Assembly: GCF_017894365.1 (NCBI RefSeq)
Contig: NZ_CP059467.1
Coordinates: forward strand, 1,860,001 to 1,924,000
Reading direction: 5' to 3'
Length of the DNA stretch: 64,000 nucleotides
Origin: Aromatoleum bremense
Lineage (GTDB): Bacteria; Pseudomonadota; Gammaproteobacteria; Burkholderiales; Rhodocyclaceae
The number at the start of each line of letters is the position of its first letter. The first letter of the stretch is position 1. Position numbers and translations under genes: made by a program. Below are positions 7,852 to 17,331 of the stretch, in pieces. The notes beneath the pieces were generated by a model. That model was not told where the DNA came from. It made no database searches and saw nothing but the letters and a program-made list of their open reading frames with translations.

Positions 7852-9735
7852 ATGAAGCGAATGAACCTGGCAAAGTACCTTGCCCGGCTCGGCGCAGCAC
7901 TGTTCGTCGCCACTGCGGTGCTGCCCCCGCTGGCGCTCGCGGCCGAGGACGGATCAGGACCCGCAACGTCGATCGGCGTGCCGCAAATCAACGCCGAGCG
8001 GGCTGCCGGCCCGTCGGCGGGAAGCACCGGTTCTTCCGGGGGCGTCGTTTCCGTGTCGCATCCACTCGCCGCCGCGGCCGGCGCGCGGATTCTCGAAGCG
8101 GGCGGCAACGCGATCGATGCGGCGGCCGCGATCCAGTTCGCGCTGAATGTCGTCGAGCCGCAATTTTCCGGAATCGGCGGCGGCGGTTTCATGATGGTGC
8201 ATCTCGCCGCGGAGAACCGCACGTTCATCGTCGACTCGCGCGAGAAGGCTCCCGCGGGGGCAAGCGCCGACATGTTCGTCGGACAGACTTTCCTCGCCGC
8301 ATCCACCAGCGGGCATTCGATCGGCGTCCCCGGCACCTTGAAGGGGATCGATTACGCGCTGCGCCAGTGGGGGACCATGACGCTCGCCGCCACCCTCGCG
8401 CCGGCGATCCGGCTCGCGGAAGAGGGTTTCCGCATCAACCGGTTCCTCGCGGCCGACACGTACAACCTGCGCACGACCCTGCAACCGGAGACGCGGGCGA
8501 TCTTCCGCCTGCCGGACGGCAGCCCGCTGCCCGCAGGACATCTGCTCGTCCAGCCTGCGCTGGCGCAGACGTTCCGCCTGATCGCCCGCGACGGCATCGA
8601 CCCGTTCTACAGGGGGGACATCGCCCGCGCCATCCTCGACGTGCAGCTGCGGTCGCAGATCGGCCCCGCCGGCGCGGGGCGCATGACGGCCAGCGATCTC
8701 GCGACGTATGACGTCGCCGTGCGCCAGCCGGTCGAAGGCAACTACCGCGGGTACACGATCAAGTCGATGCCGCCGCCCTCGTCCGGCGGCCTGTCGGTGA
8801 TCATGATACTCAAGCTCCTCGAGCCGTTCCCGATCGGTAGCGGCGGCGAAGGCTGGCGCTTCGGCGGGCGCCATGCACTGCACGCGATGATCGAGGCAAT
8901 GCGGCTGACCTTTGCCGACCGGGCGGTATGGATGGGCGATCCGGACTTCGTTCCCGTGCCTGCGAAGGGACTGCTGTCCGAATGCTTTCTCGCGACGCGG
9001 CGAGCCTTCATCGACGCCGGCTCGCGCATGGCCACACCGCTCCCCGGTGACCCCCGCGCCTGCGATTCGCCGATCCGCCGCCCTCACAGCCGGCTGCCGC
9101 AGGTGCCGGTGGAGGAGGAAAAGGGAATGCACACGACCCACTTCTCGGTCGTCGACCCGGCCGGCAACTTCGTCAGCTACACGAGCACCACCGAGAACAC
9201 GTGGGGAAGCGGCATCCTCGTTCCGGGCTACGGTTTTCTGCTCAACAACCAGTTGACCGACTTCAACTTCACGCCGCAATCCAGCGCCTCCACCGGCAAT
9301 CCGGGCGCCAACGATGCGGGGCCGTTCAAGCGGCCGCGCTCCTCGATGGCGCCGACGATCCTCTTCAAGGACGGCAAACCGCTCGCTGCCTACGGCTCGT
9401 CAGGAGGTCCGACGATCATCAACACGGTGCTGAACATCACCCTGAATCTTGTCGATCACCGCCTGGACATCCAGCAGGCCATCGACGCGCCCCGGCTGTC
9501 CGTCACCTCCGCAGCGGGAGCGGTGCGCTGCGAGGGCGGGCTGCCGCCGGATTCGTTGCGGCAGCTCGCCGAGCTCGGTCATGATCTGCCCGACGTGGCG
9601 GGCGTCTCTTTCTGCAATGAGTCGATCGGATCCGTACAGGCGGTCGTGGTCGACCTGCAAAACAGCAGGCGATACGGCGGCGCCGACCAAAGGAGCGAAG
9701 GCACGGTCATCACCTTGCCAAGACAGGGGCGCTGA
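7852..9735 (+). CDS. ggt: Gamma-glutamyltransferase precursor
   Basis: A 627-residue periplasmic enzyme of glutathione breakdown that transfers or hydrolyses the gamma-glutamyl group. Residues 1-31 form a Sec signal peptide (basic start, hydrophobic core, ALAA cleavage region). The large subunit has the family hallmarks GGNAIDAAAAIQFALNVVEP and SGIGGGGF. The self-cleavage and catalytic threonine is Thr428, at the start of TTHFSVVD, which begins the small subunit. The small subunit also carries NNQLTDF and a GSSGGPTIIN segment. The start at 7852 is preceded by a perfect AGGAGG five bases upstream. Possible upstream starts in the same frame lack this site. Confidence 0.95.
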   Translation: MKRMNLAKYLARLGAALFVATAVLPPLALAAEDGSGPATSIGVPQINAERAAGPSAGSTGSSGGVVSVSHPLAAAAGARILEAGGNAIDAAAAIQFALNVVEPQFSGIGGGGFMMVHLAAENRTFIVDSREKAPAGASADMFVGQTFLAASTSGHSIGVPGTLKGIDYALRQWGTMTLAATLAPAIRLAEEGFRINRFLAADTYNLRTTLQPETRAIFRLPDGSPLPAGHLLVQPALAQTFRLIARDGIDPFYRGDIARAILDVQLRSQIGPAGAGRMTASDLATYDVAVRQPVEGNYRGYTIKSMPPPSSGGLSVIMILKLLEPFPIGSGGEGWRFGGRHALHAMIEAMRLTFADRAVWMGDPDFVPVPAKGLLSECFLATRRAFIDAGSRMATPLPGDPRACDSPIRRPHSRLPQVPVEEEKGMHTTHFSVVDPAGNFVSYTSTTENTWGSGILVPGYGFLLNNQLTDFNFTPQSSASTGNPGANDAGPFKRPRSSMAPTILFKDGKPLAAYGSSGGPTIINTVLNITLNLVDHRLDIQQAIDAPRLSVTSAAGAVRCEGGLPPDSLRQLAELGHDLPDVAGVSFCNESIGSVQAVVVDLQNSRRYGGADQRSEGTVITLPRQGR

Positions 9736-9873
9736 TCGAACCCGGTGAGTTTCGCTGCCTTTTTTCGCTGCCTTTGCGTGGCGCCGGCGTGGGAGCGGAC
9801 CGGGAGTCGCCAGTCCCGGCCGGGACCCGTCGCCCCCGCCGGTCCGAAAGCGCTCCTTCGTGCCTGCGTCCTT

Positions 9874-10554
9874 TCACGCCGGTTGCGGCAAGTGCCGCCG
9901 AAACCACGCTGCCGCGTGCTGCGCGACCACCTCGAGCGTCCCGGGCTCCTCGAAGAGGTGCGTCGCGCCGGGGACGATCGTCAGCGCCTTCGTGCAGGAG
10001 AGCCTGGCGTACGCTTCCTGGTTCATGCGGATGACCGGCTCGTCCCGTCCGCCCACGAGGAGCAGCGTCGCTGCGCGCACCGCTTCGAGCGCATCGCCCG
10101 CCAGATCCGGCCGACCGCCGCGGGACACCACCGCTTTCACTTCGTCGCCGAGCGCAGCGGCCGCGACCAGCGCCGCGCCGCCGCCGGTGCTCGCGCCGAA
10201 ATAGCCGAGCGGAAGATCGCCCGCGTCGGGCTGCCGCCGCAGCCAGCGCGTCGCTTCCCCGAGGCGGCCGGCGAGCAGCCCGATGTCGAAGCGCAGTTCG
10301 CCCGTCCGCGCGTCGACGGCCTCTTCCTCGAGGCTCAGGAGATCGAACAGCAGTGTGCCGATCCCCGCGTCGCACAAGAAGCGCGCGACGAAGCGGTTGC
10401 GCGGGCTGTGGCGGCTGCTCCCGCTGCCGTGGGCGAAAAGGACAATGCCCACCGCGCCCTCCGGAATCGTCAGCTCGCCCGCCAGCCGCACCGCTCCGAT
10501 CGGAATCTCGACCGCCCGTCCCGCTCCCGATGACTTTTCCGTCCGACTTGTCAT
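9874..10554 (-). CDS. Alpha/beta hydrolase of the dienelactone hydrolase type
   Basis: A 226-residue cytosolic hydrolase. The fold is indicated by the oxyanion region VLFAHGSGSSRHSPRN, the nucleophile elbow GASTGGG (Ser), the acid at GGRDEPV and the catalytic His in GATHLFEEPG. The substrate is unknown. Close relatives are annotated as dienelactone hydrolases but usually lack proof of that activity. ATG 10554 is chosen because GGAGG lies six bases upstream. A TTG four codons earlier is in frame but would place the ribosome site inside the gene. No partner gene is adjacent. Confidence 0.85.
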   Translation of the reverse strand: MTSRTEKSSGAGRAVEIPIGAVRLAGELTIPEGAVGIVLFAHGSGSSRHSPRNRFVARFLCDAGIGTLLFDLLSLEEEAVDARTGELRFDIGLLAGRLGEATRWLRRQPDAGDLPLGYFGASTGGGAALVAAAALGDEVKAVVSRGGRPDLAGDALEAVRAATLLLVGGRDEPVIRMNQEAYARLSCTKALTIVPGATHLFEEPGTLEVVAQHAAAWFRRHLPQPA

Positions 10555-10729
10555 AGCTGCCTCCAAGGTGAGTAGCTCCCCTTCTATTGGGAGAGGAAGC
10601 GATGCAACCGCTGTGCCCGGCGAGAGCTGGCCGTGTTCGGGTTGCGACGCAGCATCGGAATCGTCTTCTTGCGCTGTCGCCGCTCATATCGCCATACATC
10701 CAGCTAATCGAGCCAACAGAAATTTTATG

Positions 10730-10758
10730 TTGCGTCGCACAATCAGCTTGGCTATTCT
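10730..10758 (+). promoter_or_regulatory. Predicted promoter of the candidate small RNA
   Basis: TTGCGT (10730-10735) and TATTCT (10753-10758) have the ideal 17-base spacing, in an A+T-rich patch unlike the surroundings. The predicted transcription start is near 10764-10766, just ahead of a C-rich segment that ends in an intrinsic terminator. Confidence 0.45.
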
Positions 10759-10763
10759 TCGCC

Positions 10764-10832
10764 TGTCTCCTCCACCCTCCTCCTTTGGTGTGGATTTCAG
10801 CCCGGGCTCGCAAGCGCTCGGGCTTTCTTTTT
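10764..10832 (+). ncRNA. Candidate small RNA with an anti-Shine-Dalgarno loop
   Basis: A unit of about 68 bases is bounded by a predicted promoter and an intrinsic terminator, with no ORF. The 5' part contains two C-rich blocks. The second, CUCCUCC, sits in the loop of a small hairpin (CACC 10773-10776 pairing with GGUG 10787-10790). CUCCUCC is complementary to GGAGG-type ribosome-binding sites, as in C-rich-loop riboregulators known from alphaproteobacteria and some gammaproteobacteria. Targets and expression are unknown. Alternatively it could be a fortuitous pyrimidine-rich spacer. Confidence 0.45.
10799..10832 (+). terminator. Intrinsic terminator of the candidate small RNA
   Basis: Arms AGCCCG/CGGGCT, extended inward by a few pairs, are followed at once by TTTCTTTTT. 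It points in the plus direction, although no plus-strand protein gene lies upstream within 800 bases, so something non-coding is presumably being terminated. Confidence 0.75.
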
Positions 10833-10842
10833 GCAGCTCGGG

Positions 10843-10871
10843 CCGGACCTCGGTGCGATCGGGCGGTCCGG
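10843..10871 (-). repeat. Inverted repeat downstream of tRNA-Leu
   Basis: Seven-base perfect arms CCGGACC/GGTCCGG are 15 bases apart. They start 16 bases beyond the tRNA CCA end on the tRNA strand. There is no T tract, so it may be a processing or Rho-dependent end and is not an intrinsic terminator. Confidence 0.4.
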
Positions 10872-10886
10872 GTGACATCGAAGAAT

Positions 10887-10971
10887 TGGTGCCTTGGGCG
10901 AGACTCGAACTCGCACGGCTTTCGCCACTACCCCCTCAAGATAGCGTGTCTACCAATTTCACCACCAAGGC
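10887..10971 (-). tRNA. tRNA-Leu, anticodon GAG
   Basis: An 85-base class II tRNA with the CCA end encoded. The acceptor stem is GCCUUGG/CCAAGGC. The anticodon stem CUAUC/GGUAG encloses the loop UUGAGGG with anticodon GAG (Leu, reads CUC/CUU). There is a long variable arm and a GUUCGAGUC T-loop. The long variable arm and anticodon identify it as leucine. Confidence 0.96.
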
Positions 10972-11033
10972 ATCGATACGTCCTGACAGTGCGAGCCGCC
11001 GAGGGCGGAGCCAGGAACGCGAAAGGGGCGCGG

Positions 11034-11064
11034 ATTATAGCCGCGCGGCCCCGGGGCGCGTCAA
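11034..11064 (-). promoter_or_regulatory. Promoter of tRNA-Leu
   Basis: On the minus strand a perfect TATAAT (11034-11039) lies 19 bases from TTGACG (11059-11064). The bases just after the -10 box are GC-rich (CCGCGCCCC), the discriminator type seen at stringently controlled stable-RNA promoters. The leader to the mature tRNA is about 55 bases. Confidence 0.7.
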
Positions 11065-11142
11065 TGGGGCGCTACGCTTTTTCAGGTGCGGATGCCGGGA
11101 GCGCCGCGCAGGCGTCCCGACCGCTGGCGACAGGGGAAGCGT

Positions 11143-11463
11143 TTACTCAAGCGTCACCGCCGTGCCGCTGACGGCGACCATCAGCATGCCGTTCTTTTCG
11201 CCCAACACCTCGTAGTCGATATCGACTCCGACGACGGCATTCGCGCCGAGCCGGCCGGCCGCTTCGGCGAGATCCGCGAACGCGGTTTCGCGGGCCGAGC
11301 GCAAGGTCTTTTCGTACGCGCCCGAACGCCCGCCGACGATGTCGCGCACTGCGGCGAACATGTCCTTGAAGACGTTCGCGCCGATGATCGCCTCGCCGGC
11401 GACGACGCCGTGATAGCTGCGGATCGTCCTACCTTCGATGGTCGGAGTCGTGGTCATCAACAT
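11143..11463 (-). CDS. YbjQ/UPF0145 family protein
   Basis: A 106-residue protein of the YbjQ (heavy-metal-binding-domain, DUF74) family. The N-terminus [22 protein letters not shown] and the middle RELAF-like [29 protein letters not shown] are characteristic. Members form pentameric beta-rich assemblies of unknown function, sometimes linked to envelope or metal roles. ATG 11463 gives the family-like beginning [12 protein letters not shown] and has an AGAGG seven bases upstream. The ABC-F gene ends 50 bases upstream, so both could share a transcript. Confidence 0.85.
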   Translation of the reverse strand: MLMTTTPTIEGRTIRSYHGVVAGEAIIGANVFKDMFAAVRDIVGGRSGAYEKTLRSARETAFADLAEAAGRLGANAVVGVDIDYEVLGEKNGMLMVAVSGTAVTLE

Positions 11464-11512
11464 GGCTTGCCTCTGTCGTGGTTGCAAAGCGGATGCAGGG
11501 ATCGGGCAGGGG

Positions 11513-13195
<1,683 letters not shown>

Positions 13196-13345
13196 GGGCG
13201 GGCCTTCGTTGGACGTGGCGCATGATAACCACCGCAGCGCAGCATTTCGCTCTCGCGGCCCGCCCTCGCCGAAATATCGTCGCCCGGATCCCTATCCACC
13301 GGTTTCCCCCGGCCGATGCGCCGACGCCGCACCGTGGCCGCCGGC

Positions 13346-13900
13346 TTACCAGCTGCGCACGCGGCCCGTGTCGAGGTGGACGAACTGGTCGTGCGGATAG
13401 TAGCCGACGCCGCCGACCCCCAGAGACAGCGCCGCGTCGCGCAGATCGGCAAGCGGCGTGTCCGCGATGCGCACGTCGATCGCCTTGCCGTCCATGTGCA
13501 GGCTGCGCTTGGCGACGCCGCCGCCGCGCGTGTTGCGCAGCGTCGAATTGGTGGCCGGGCAGCGGTAGCCGGAAATCACCTGGAACGACTCGCGCGAGCC
13601 GAGCGTGAGCTTCAGCCGGTAGAGGAGATCGAAAAGCCTGGGGTCCATCTGGCCGACTTCGCCGGAGTAATGATCGCGCATGAAACGGTTGAGCGTCGTC
13701 AGCGCCTCGGGCACGTATCGCTCGCCGACGGCATAGACGATCGAGACGCGCTCGCCGGTATGGGTGTGGTCGAACGCGAGGCTGCGCGCGTCGCGCACCG
13801 CAGCGCTCGCCGGCCGCGCGAAAGGCAGCGCCGCGCCGGCGACGGCCAGCTTGGCGGATTGACGGAGAAAATGGCGTCGGGAATGCACGATCTGCTTCAT
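13346..13900 (-). CDS. mepK: Murein endopeptidase of the YcbK/DUF882 family, Tat-exported
   Basis: A 184-residue enzyme related to E. coli MepK, which cuts 3,3 crosslinks in peptidoglycan. The N-terminus MKQIVHSRRHFLRQSAKLAV is a twin-arginine signal (SRRHFLR) ending near ARPASA. The zinc-peptidase core shows the family pattern SGYRCPATNSTLR, then KRSLHMDGKAIDVR (zinc His and Asp) and HLDTGRVR at the end. ATG 13900 is chosen because it places the Tat motif at the right distance. It lies just after the L,D-transpeptidase gene, which makes the very crosslinks it would cleave, as in the E. coli ycbB-ycbK pair. Confidence 0.92.
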   Translation of the reverse strand: MKQIVHSRRHFLRQSAKLAVAGAALPFARPASAAVRDARSLAFDHTHTGERVSIVYAVGERYVPEALTTLNRFMRDHYSGEVGQMDPRLFDLLYRLKLTLGSRESFQVISGYRCPATNSTLRNTRGGGVAKRSLHMDGKAIDVRIADTPLADLRDAALSLGVGGVGYYPHDQFVHLDTGRVRSW

Positions 13901-13911
13901 CTTCGAAGTTC

Positions 13912-13947
13912 CAGGGTCAGGGTCGGGGTCAGGGTCAAGGTCGGGTA
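13912..13947. repeat. Hexanucleotide tandem repeat between ldtD and mepK
   Basis: Five to six near-perfect copies of CAGGGT (with variants CGGGGT and CAAGGT) fill the spacer upstream of mepK and run into the last codons of ldtD. Slippage here could alter the ldtD tail or the distance to the mepK start. Confidence 0.8.
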
Positions 13948-15584
13948 TCGCGCCCTTTGTGCTGCGCAAGGGAGGGCGGGCCGCTTCGGGCGGACTGCCG
14001 CAGGGCTGCATCGAGCAATTTGTCGTGGCCGTAGATGTCCCGGAAAAAATAAACCAGACCGTCGCTTTTGACCAGGACCGTGCTGTAGGCAATCACCACC
14101 GGCAAAGGTTCGCGAAGCCGCAGCGTCTTCGACACGCCCTCGGCCATCGCTGCGCGGATGCGCTCTTCGCTCCACTCCGGGTCATCCTGCAGCACGAATC
14201 TCGCCAGCACCACCGGCTCTTCGACGCGAATGCAGCCGTGGCTGAAATCGCGCCGGTCCTTGCCGAAGAGGCGGGGGGTCGACGTGTGGTGCAGGAAGAT
14301 GTTGTCGTTGTTCGGGAAAATGAACTTGATGTCGCCCAGCGCGTTGGCCGGTCCCGGGCGCTGGCGAATGCGCATCTCGCCGCGCAGCACCGCGTCCAGG
14401 TATTCCGGCGCGAACGTCGTGATCACCTGCCCGTCGCCGGCGACGAATTCGAAGCCCTGCTGGTGTAGATAGGCCGCATCGCGGCGCAGCCTGGGAATCG
14501 TCTCCGCCCGGGCGATCGACGGCGGGACGTTCCAGTAGGGACTGAACTCGATGAAGCGCATGTCCTCGTCGAAAAGCGGGGTGCGCGTGTCGAGCGCGCT
14601 GCCGACGATGACTTTCATGCTCGCCTTGACTTCGACCCGGCCATCACGCGCCTCGTAGGCCCGCAGCACGAATTCCGGGACATTGACGACGATCATGCGC
14701 GGCCCCTGCAGCAGCGGCGTCCAGCGCAGGCGCTCCAGCGTCAGCTCCATCTGCCGCACCCGCGCGGCTGGCGACACGTCGAGTTGTTCGAGTGTCGCCT
14801 TGCCGACGATGCCGTCCTCTACGAGTCCGTGGCGCCGCTGGAAGGCCTTGACGCCTTCGACGACCGCGCCCTCGTAGCGCAGCGGCACCAGCGTGGCGGC
14901 CGGCAGGTCGCCGAGCGCGACCAGGCGTTGCACCAGGACAGGCATTCCCGCATACGCTTGCCCTGGCTCCAGCTTCCGCTGCGGCGGACGCGGCAGCGCG
15001 GCGAGCCACGGCACGATCCCGGACGGATCGCGCGCCAGGTTGCGGTAGCGCCGCAGCGCTTCGCGCACGTTCGCGTAAAGCGGCAGCACAGGCGCGGCGC
15101 GGCGCACCGCGTCCGGCAGGCGGCGCTCGATCACGGCCGCGTACAGATAGGCGAGGGGATCGAAACCGTCCGCGGCCGGCGCGACGAAATTCGCATGGAC
15201 CTGGCGCGGGTCGACGCGGCCGAAACGCAAGTCCATCAGGTAGCGCTGCATCGCCGCCGTCAGCGCAACATCGAGCCGCGCCACGTCCTCGTCTGCCCAC
15301 GCCCACCCGTCGGCCGCATCGGCAACCGCGCGGCGCAGTGCTTCGCGCAGTGCTTCAGTATCGTAATCGCGCGCGTCGAGCCCGTCTTCGGCGGCCGCCG
15401 CCAGGATCTCGACGGCCTGCCACGCCTGCGCATTCGGCCGCCTGCCCTCGAACCACAGCGGCTCGGCCGCCGCCGCGCCCGCGCCGAGCACCGCGAGGCA
15501 GAAAACCACCGCGCGCCCGCATCCCGCACCCGCCACGCGGCTCAGGAAAACAGAAAAAAGTCCGAATATCCCGGATCGGCTCAC
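13935..15584 (-). CDS. ldtD: L,D-transpeptidase of the YcbB/LdtD family
   Basis: A 549-residue periplasmic enzyme that forms 3,3 (mDAP-mDAP) crosslinks in peptidoglycan. An N-terminal hydrophobic signal (about 25-40, ending GAGAAAA) is followed by the YcbB scaffolding domain. A peptidoglycan-binding repeat follows (VKAFQRRHGLVEDGIVGKAT, about 260-280). The YkuD catalytic domain contains HHTSTPRLF and SHGCIRV with nucleophile Cys451. The start is GTG 15584. A good AGGAG lies about ten bases upstream, but an overlapping ATG in another frame makes the exact start slightly uncertain. It is encoded directly before mepK. Confidence 0.92.
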   Translation of the reverse strand: MSRSGIFGLFSVFLSRVAGAGCGRAVVFCLAVLGAGAAAAEPLWFEGRRPNAQAWQAVEILAAAAEDGLDARDYDTEALREALRRAVADAADGWAWADEDVARLDVALTAAMQRYLMDLRFGRVDPRQVHANFVAPAADGFDPLAYLYAAVIERRLPDAVRRAAPVLPLYANVREALRRYRNLARDPSGIVPWLAALPRPPQRKLEPGQAYAGMPVLVQRLVALGDLPAATLVPLRYEGAVVEGVKAFQRRHGLVEDGIVGKATLEQLDVSPAARVRQMELTLERLRWTPLLQGPRMIVVNVPEFVLRAYEARDGRVEVKASMKVIVGSALDTRTPLFDEDMRFIEFSPYWNVPPSIARAETIPRLRRDAAYLHQQGFEFVAGDGQVITTFAPEYLDAVLRGEMRIRQRPGPANALGDIKFIFPNNDNIFLHHTSTPRLFGKDRRDFSHGCIRVEEPVVLARFVLQDDPEWSEERIRAAMAEGVSKTLRLREPLPVVIAYSTVLVKSDGLVYFFRDIYGHDKLLDAALRQSARSGPPSLAQHKGRDTRP

Positions 15585-15718
15585 CCTGGGTCATCTCCTT
15601 CTGGCGCGACAGCAACTGATGAACTCGGTCCGCGTCGCCTTCCAGCCAGTCTATCGTGCATGCCGCAGTCGTCTACGAGCGCTTTTCGCCACTCGCGTTC
15701 GCACCACCGCGCGGGCCG

Positions 15719-15979
15719 TCACTTGCGCCGCCGGCGCTTGACGACCTCCATGACTTTCTCGATGTGCCGCCGCGCCTGTTTGTTCGCGCGCTCCGACTTG
15801 ACGTCCAGCGCTTTCTGCACGAGCGCATGGAACGCGACGAGATCGAGTAGCGGATAGTCGTCGAGCACGCCCTGGTCCTGGAAGAACTCGGCGATCCAGT
15901 GCGGATCGAGTTCGACCCTGCCCGTCTCGTGCAGGTATTCGGTGGCCGCCATCTCGACATACTCGGAAAGTTTCCGCAT
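15719..15979 (-). CDS. Small protein of unknown function
   Basis: An 86-residue cytosolic protein that I do not recognise. It has an acidic helical first half (SEYVEMAATEYLHETG) and ends in a strongly basic tail (KVMEVVKRRRRK). The coding pattern is convincing from residue 1 of this choice onward. The same frame stays open up to TTG 16156, passing ATG 16132, which would add a 51-residue Arg-rich stretch of poor coding quality. ATG 15979 is preferred for the product, though its ribosome site (GCGAGGA) is very close to the start codon. Confidence 0.6.
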   Translation of the reverse strand: MRKLSEYVEMAATEYLHETGRVELDPHWIAEFFQDQGVLDDYPLLDLVAFHALVQKALDVKSERANKQARRHIEKVMEVVKRRRRK

Positions 15980-16164
15980 TCCTCGCTCCAGTCCCGCGCC
16001 GCCCGATGCAGGCGCACACCTTTTGACCTCGCCGCGGACGACTTGTCGCACGTATGCCGCCCCTCGCGATACTCGCGCACGCTCCGCCGGGCGGACGTCA
16101 AATTCCGCCTCTGTGCGTTCCATCACGGACATCGGGCGATTATTGCGCGCGGTCAAGACACTCC

Positions 16165-16206
16165 GGCAATAGCTGACTAGACTGCTCAGCTATTGCCCAT
16201 TTTTTT
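16165..16206 (+). terminator. Hairpin with T-run in the leader of the chemoreceptor gene
   Basis: Perfect 12-base arms GGCAATAGCTGA (16165-16176) and TCAGCTATTGCC (16186-16197) around a 9-base loop are followed by seven T (16200-16206). It has the form of an intrinsic terminator pointing at the chemoreceptor start 18 bases later, yet no plus-strand gene precedes it. It may be an attenuator, an operator, or the end of an unannotated transcript. Confidence 0.6.
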
Positions 16207-16224
16207 CGATCGCGGAAAAACGCC

Positions 16225-17331
16225 ATGCTGTTTGCGACCCACAAGAAAGCCTTTCATCAGGCCGAAACCCAACGGACAGCGCTTGCCGAGGAGAACGCCC
16301 GCCTGCAGGCGAGGCTCGCGGCGGTCGAAACCGAACGCACCACCCTTGCGGCCGAGCTGTCGGAACTGCGGCGGGAGCGCGCCACCCTCGGCGAGGTGTT
16401 CCGCAACCTCGGCTCGTTCGGCGAGTCGCTCGGCGGCGTGCGGCAGTCCTTTCTCGGCCTGACCGCGACGCTCAACGACCAGAAGCTCTCGGCCACCGAA
16501 GCGGCCGGACGGTCCGACGCGAACCGCGTCGCGTTCGAGCGCATGGCGACGAATCTGCAGGAAATGGTCACGCGCATCGGCGACGCGTCGCACAACGTCG
16601 AAGGGCTGTACCGCAGCGCCAGCGAGATCGGCGGCATCGTGCGCCTTATCAAGGAGATCGCCGACCAGACCAACCTGCTGGCCCTGAACGCCGCCATCGA
16701 GGCCGCACGGGCCGGCGATGCGGGCCGGGGCTTCGCCGTCGTCGCCGACGAGGTCAAGAAGCTCGCCGAGCGCACGGCGAGCGCGACCACCGAAATCACC
16801 GGCCTGGTCGGCACGATCCAGACCGAGACCGAGACCGCGCGCCGCGTCATGCAGTTGGGCGCCCAGGATGCGTCGCGCTTCTCGAACGAAAGCGAGCAGG
16901 CGATGCACAGCATGCAGCACCTGCTCGGGCTGTCGCAGCGCATCGAAAGCGCCGTGGCCGATTCAGCGCTGCTGGCCAACGTCGAGCTCGCGAACCTCGA
17001 AGAACTCACGCTGAAGCTCGAAGTATACAAGGTGTTTCTCGGCCTCTCCCGCGTCCGGCCGGAGGATCTGCCGGATCACACCGAATGCCGGCTCGGCCAG
17101 TGGTATTACGACGGCGAGGGCAAGTCGCGCCTCGCCCGCCTGCCCGGCTACGCCGCGCTCGAAGCCCCGCACCGCGCAGTCCACACGCACGCGCGCAGCG
17201 CAATCAGCCTGTACTACGCGGGCCGCTTCGACGAAGCGCTGCGCGCGCTCGCGGCGATGGAATCCGCGAACCTCGCCGTGATGGGCGGCCTCGCCGACAT
17301 GCTCGGACAGAAAGCGGGGGCCGCGCGCTGA
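16225..17331 (+). CDS. Soluble chemoreceptor with C-terminal CZB zinc-binding domain
   Basis: A 368-residue cytoplasmic methyl-accepting protein with no membrane segments. Residues 1-60 form a coiled coil. The signalling domain (about 90-255) contains the conserved hairpin tip [21 protein letters not shown] followed by [18 protein letters not shown]. The C-terminal CZB domain (about 265-360) has the zinc motif His285-x2-Cys288 in [14 protein letters not shown], with further His in [13 protein letters not shown] domains sense zinc-linked redox signals such as hypochlorous acid or pH in other bacteria. Its stop codon overlaps the start of the next gene (TGATG), so the two products are probably made together. 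Confidence 0.9.
   Translation: MLFATHKKAFHQAETQRTALAEENARLQARLAAVETERTTLAAELSELRRERATLGEVFRNLGSFGESLGGVRQSFLGLTATLNDQKLSATEAAGRSDANRVAFERMATNLQEMVTRIGDASHNVEGLYRSASEIGGIVRLIKEIADQTNLLALNAAIEAARAGDAGRGFAVVADEVKKLAERTASATTEITGLVGTIQTETETARRVMQLGAQDASRFSNESEQAMHSMQHLLGLSQRIESAVADSALLANVELANLEELTLKLEVYKVFLGLSRVRPEDLPDHTECRLGQWYYDGEGKSRLARLPGYAALEAPHRAVHTHARSAISLYYAGRFDEALRALAAMESANLAVMGGLADMLGQKAGAAR

Larger units (their letters stand above)
10555..10886. other. Gene-free stretch between the hydrolase and tRNA-Leu
   Basis: This 332-base stretch has no convincing protein gene. It holds a short hairpin near the hydrolase start (CTCCC 10576-10580 / GGGAG 10589-10593), an A+T-rich patch at 10718-10760, a plus-strand promoter-terminator unit that looks like a small RNA gene (10730-10832), and a second hairpin next to the tRNA 3' end. 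Confidence 0.6.

Noticed and set aside
10843..10871. Hairpin after tRNA-Leu as its intrinsic terminator
   Set aside because: The stem is good but no U-tract follows on the tRNA strand. It is kept only as an inverted repeat.
15355..15615. Minus-strand ORF starting near the ldtD start in another frame
   Set aside because: It overlaps the ldtD signal region, has no recognisable features and is explained by the GTG-started ldtD.
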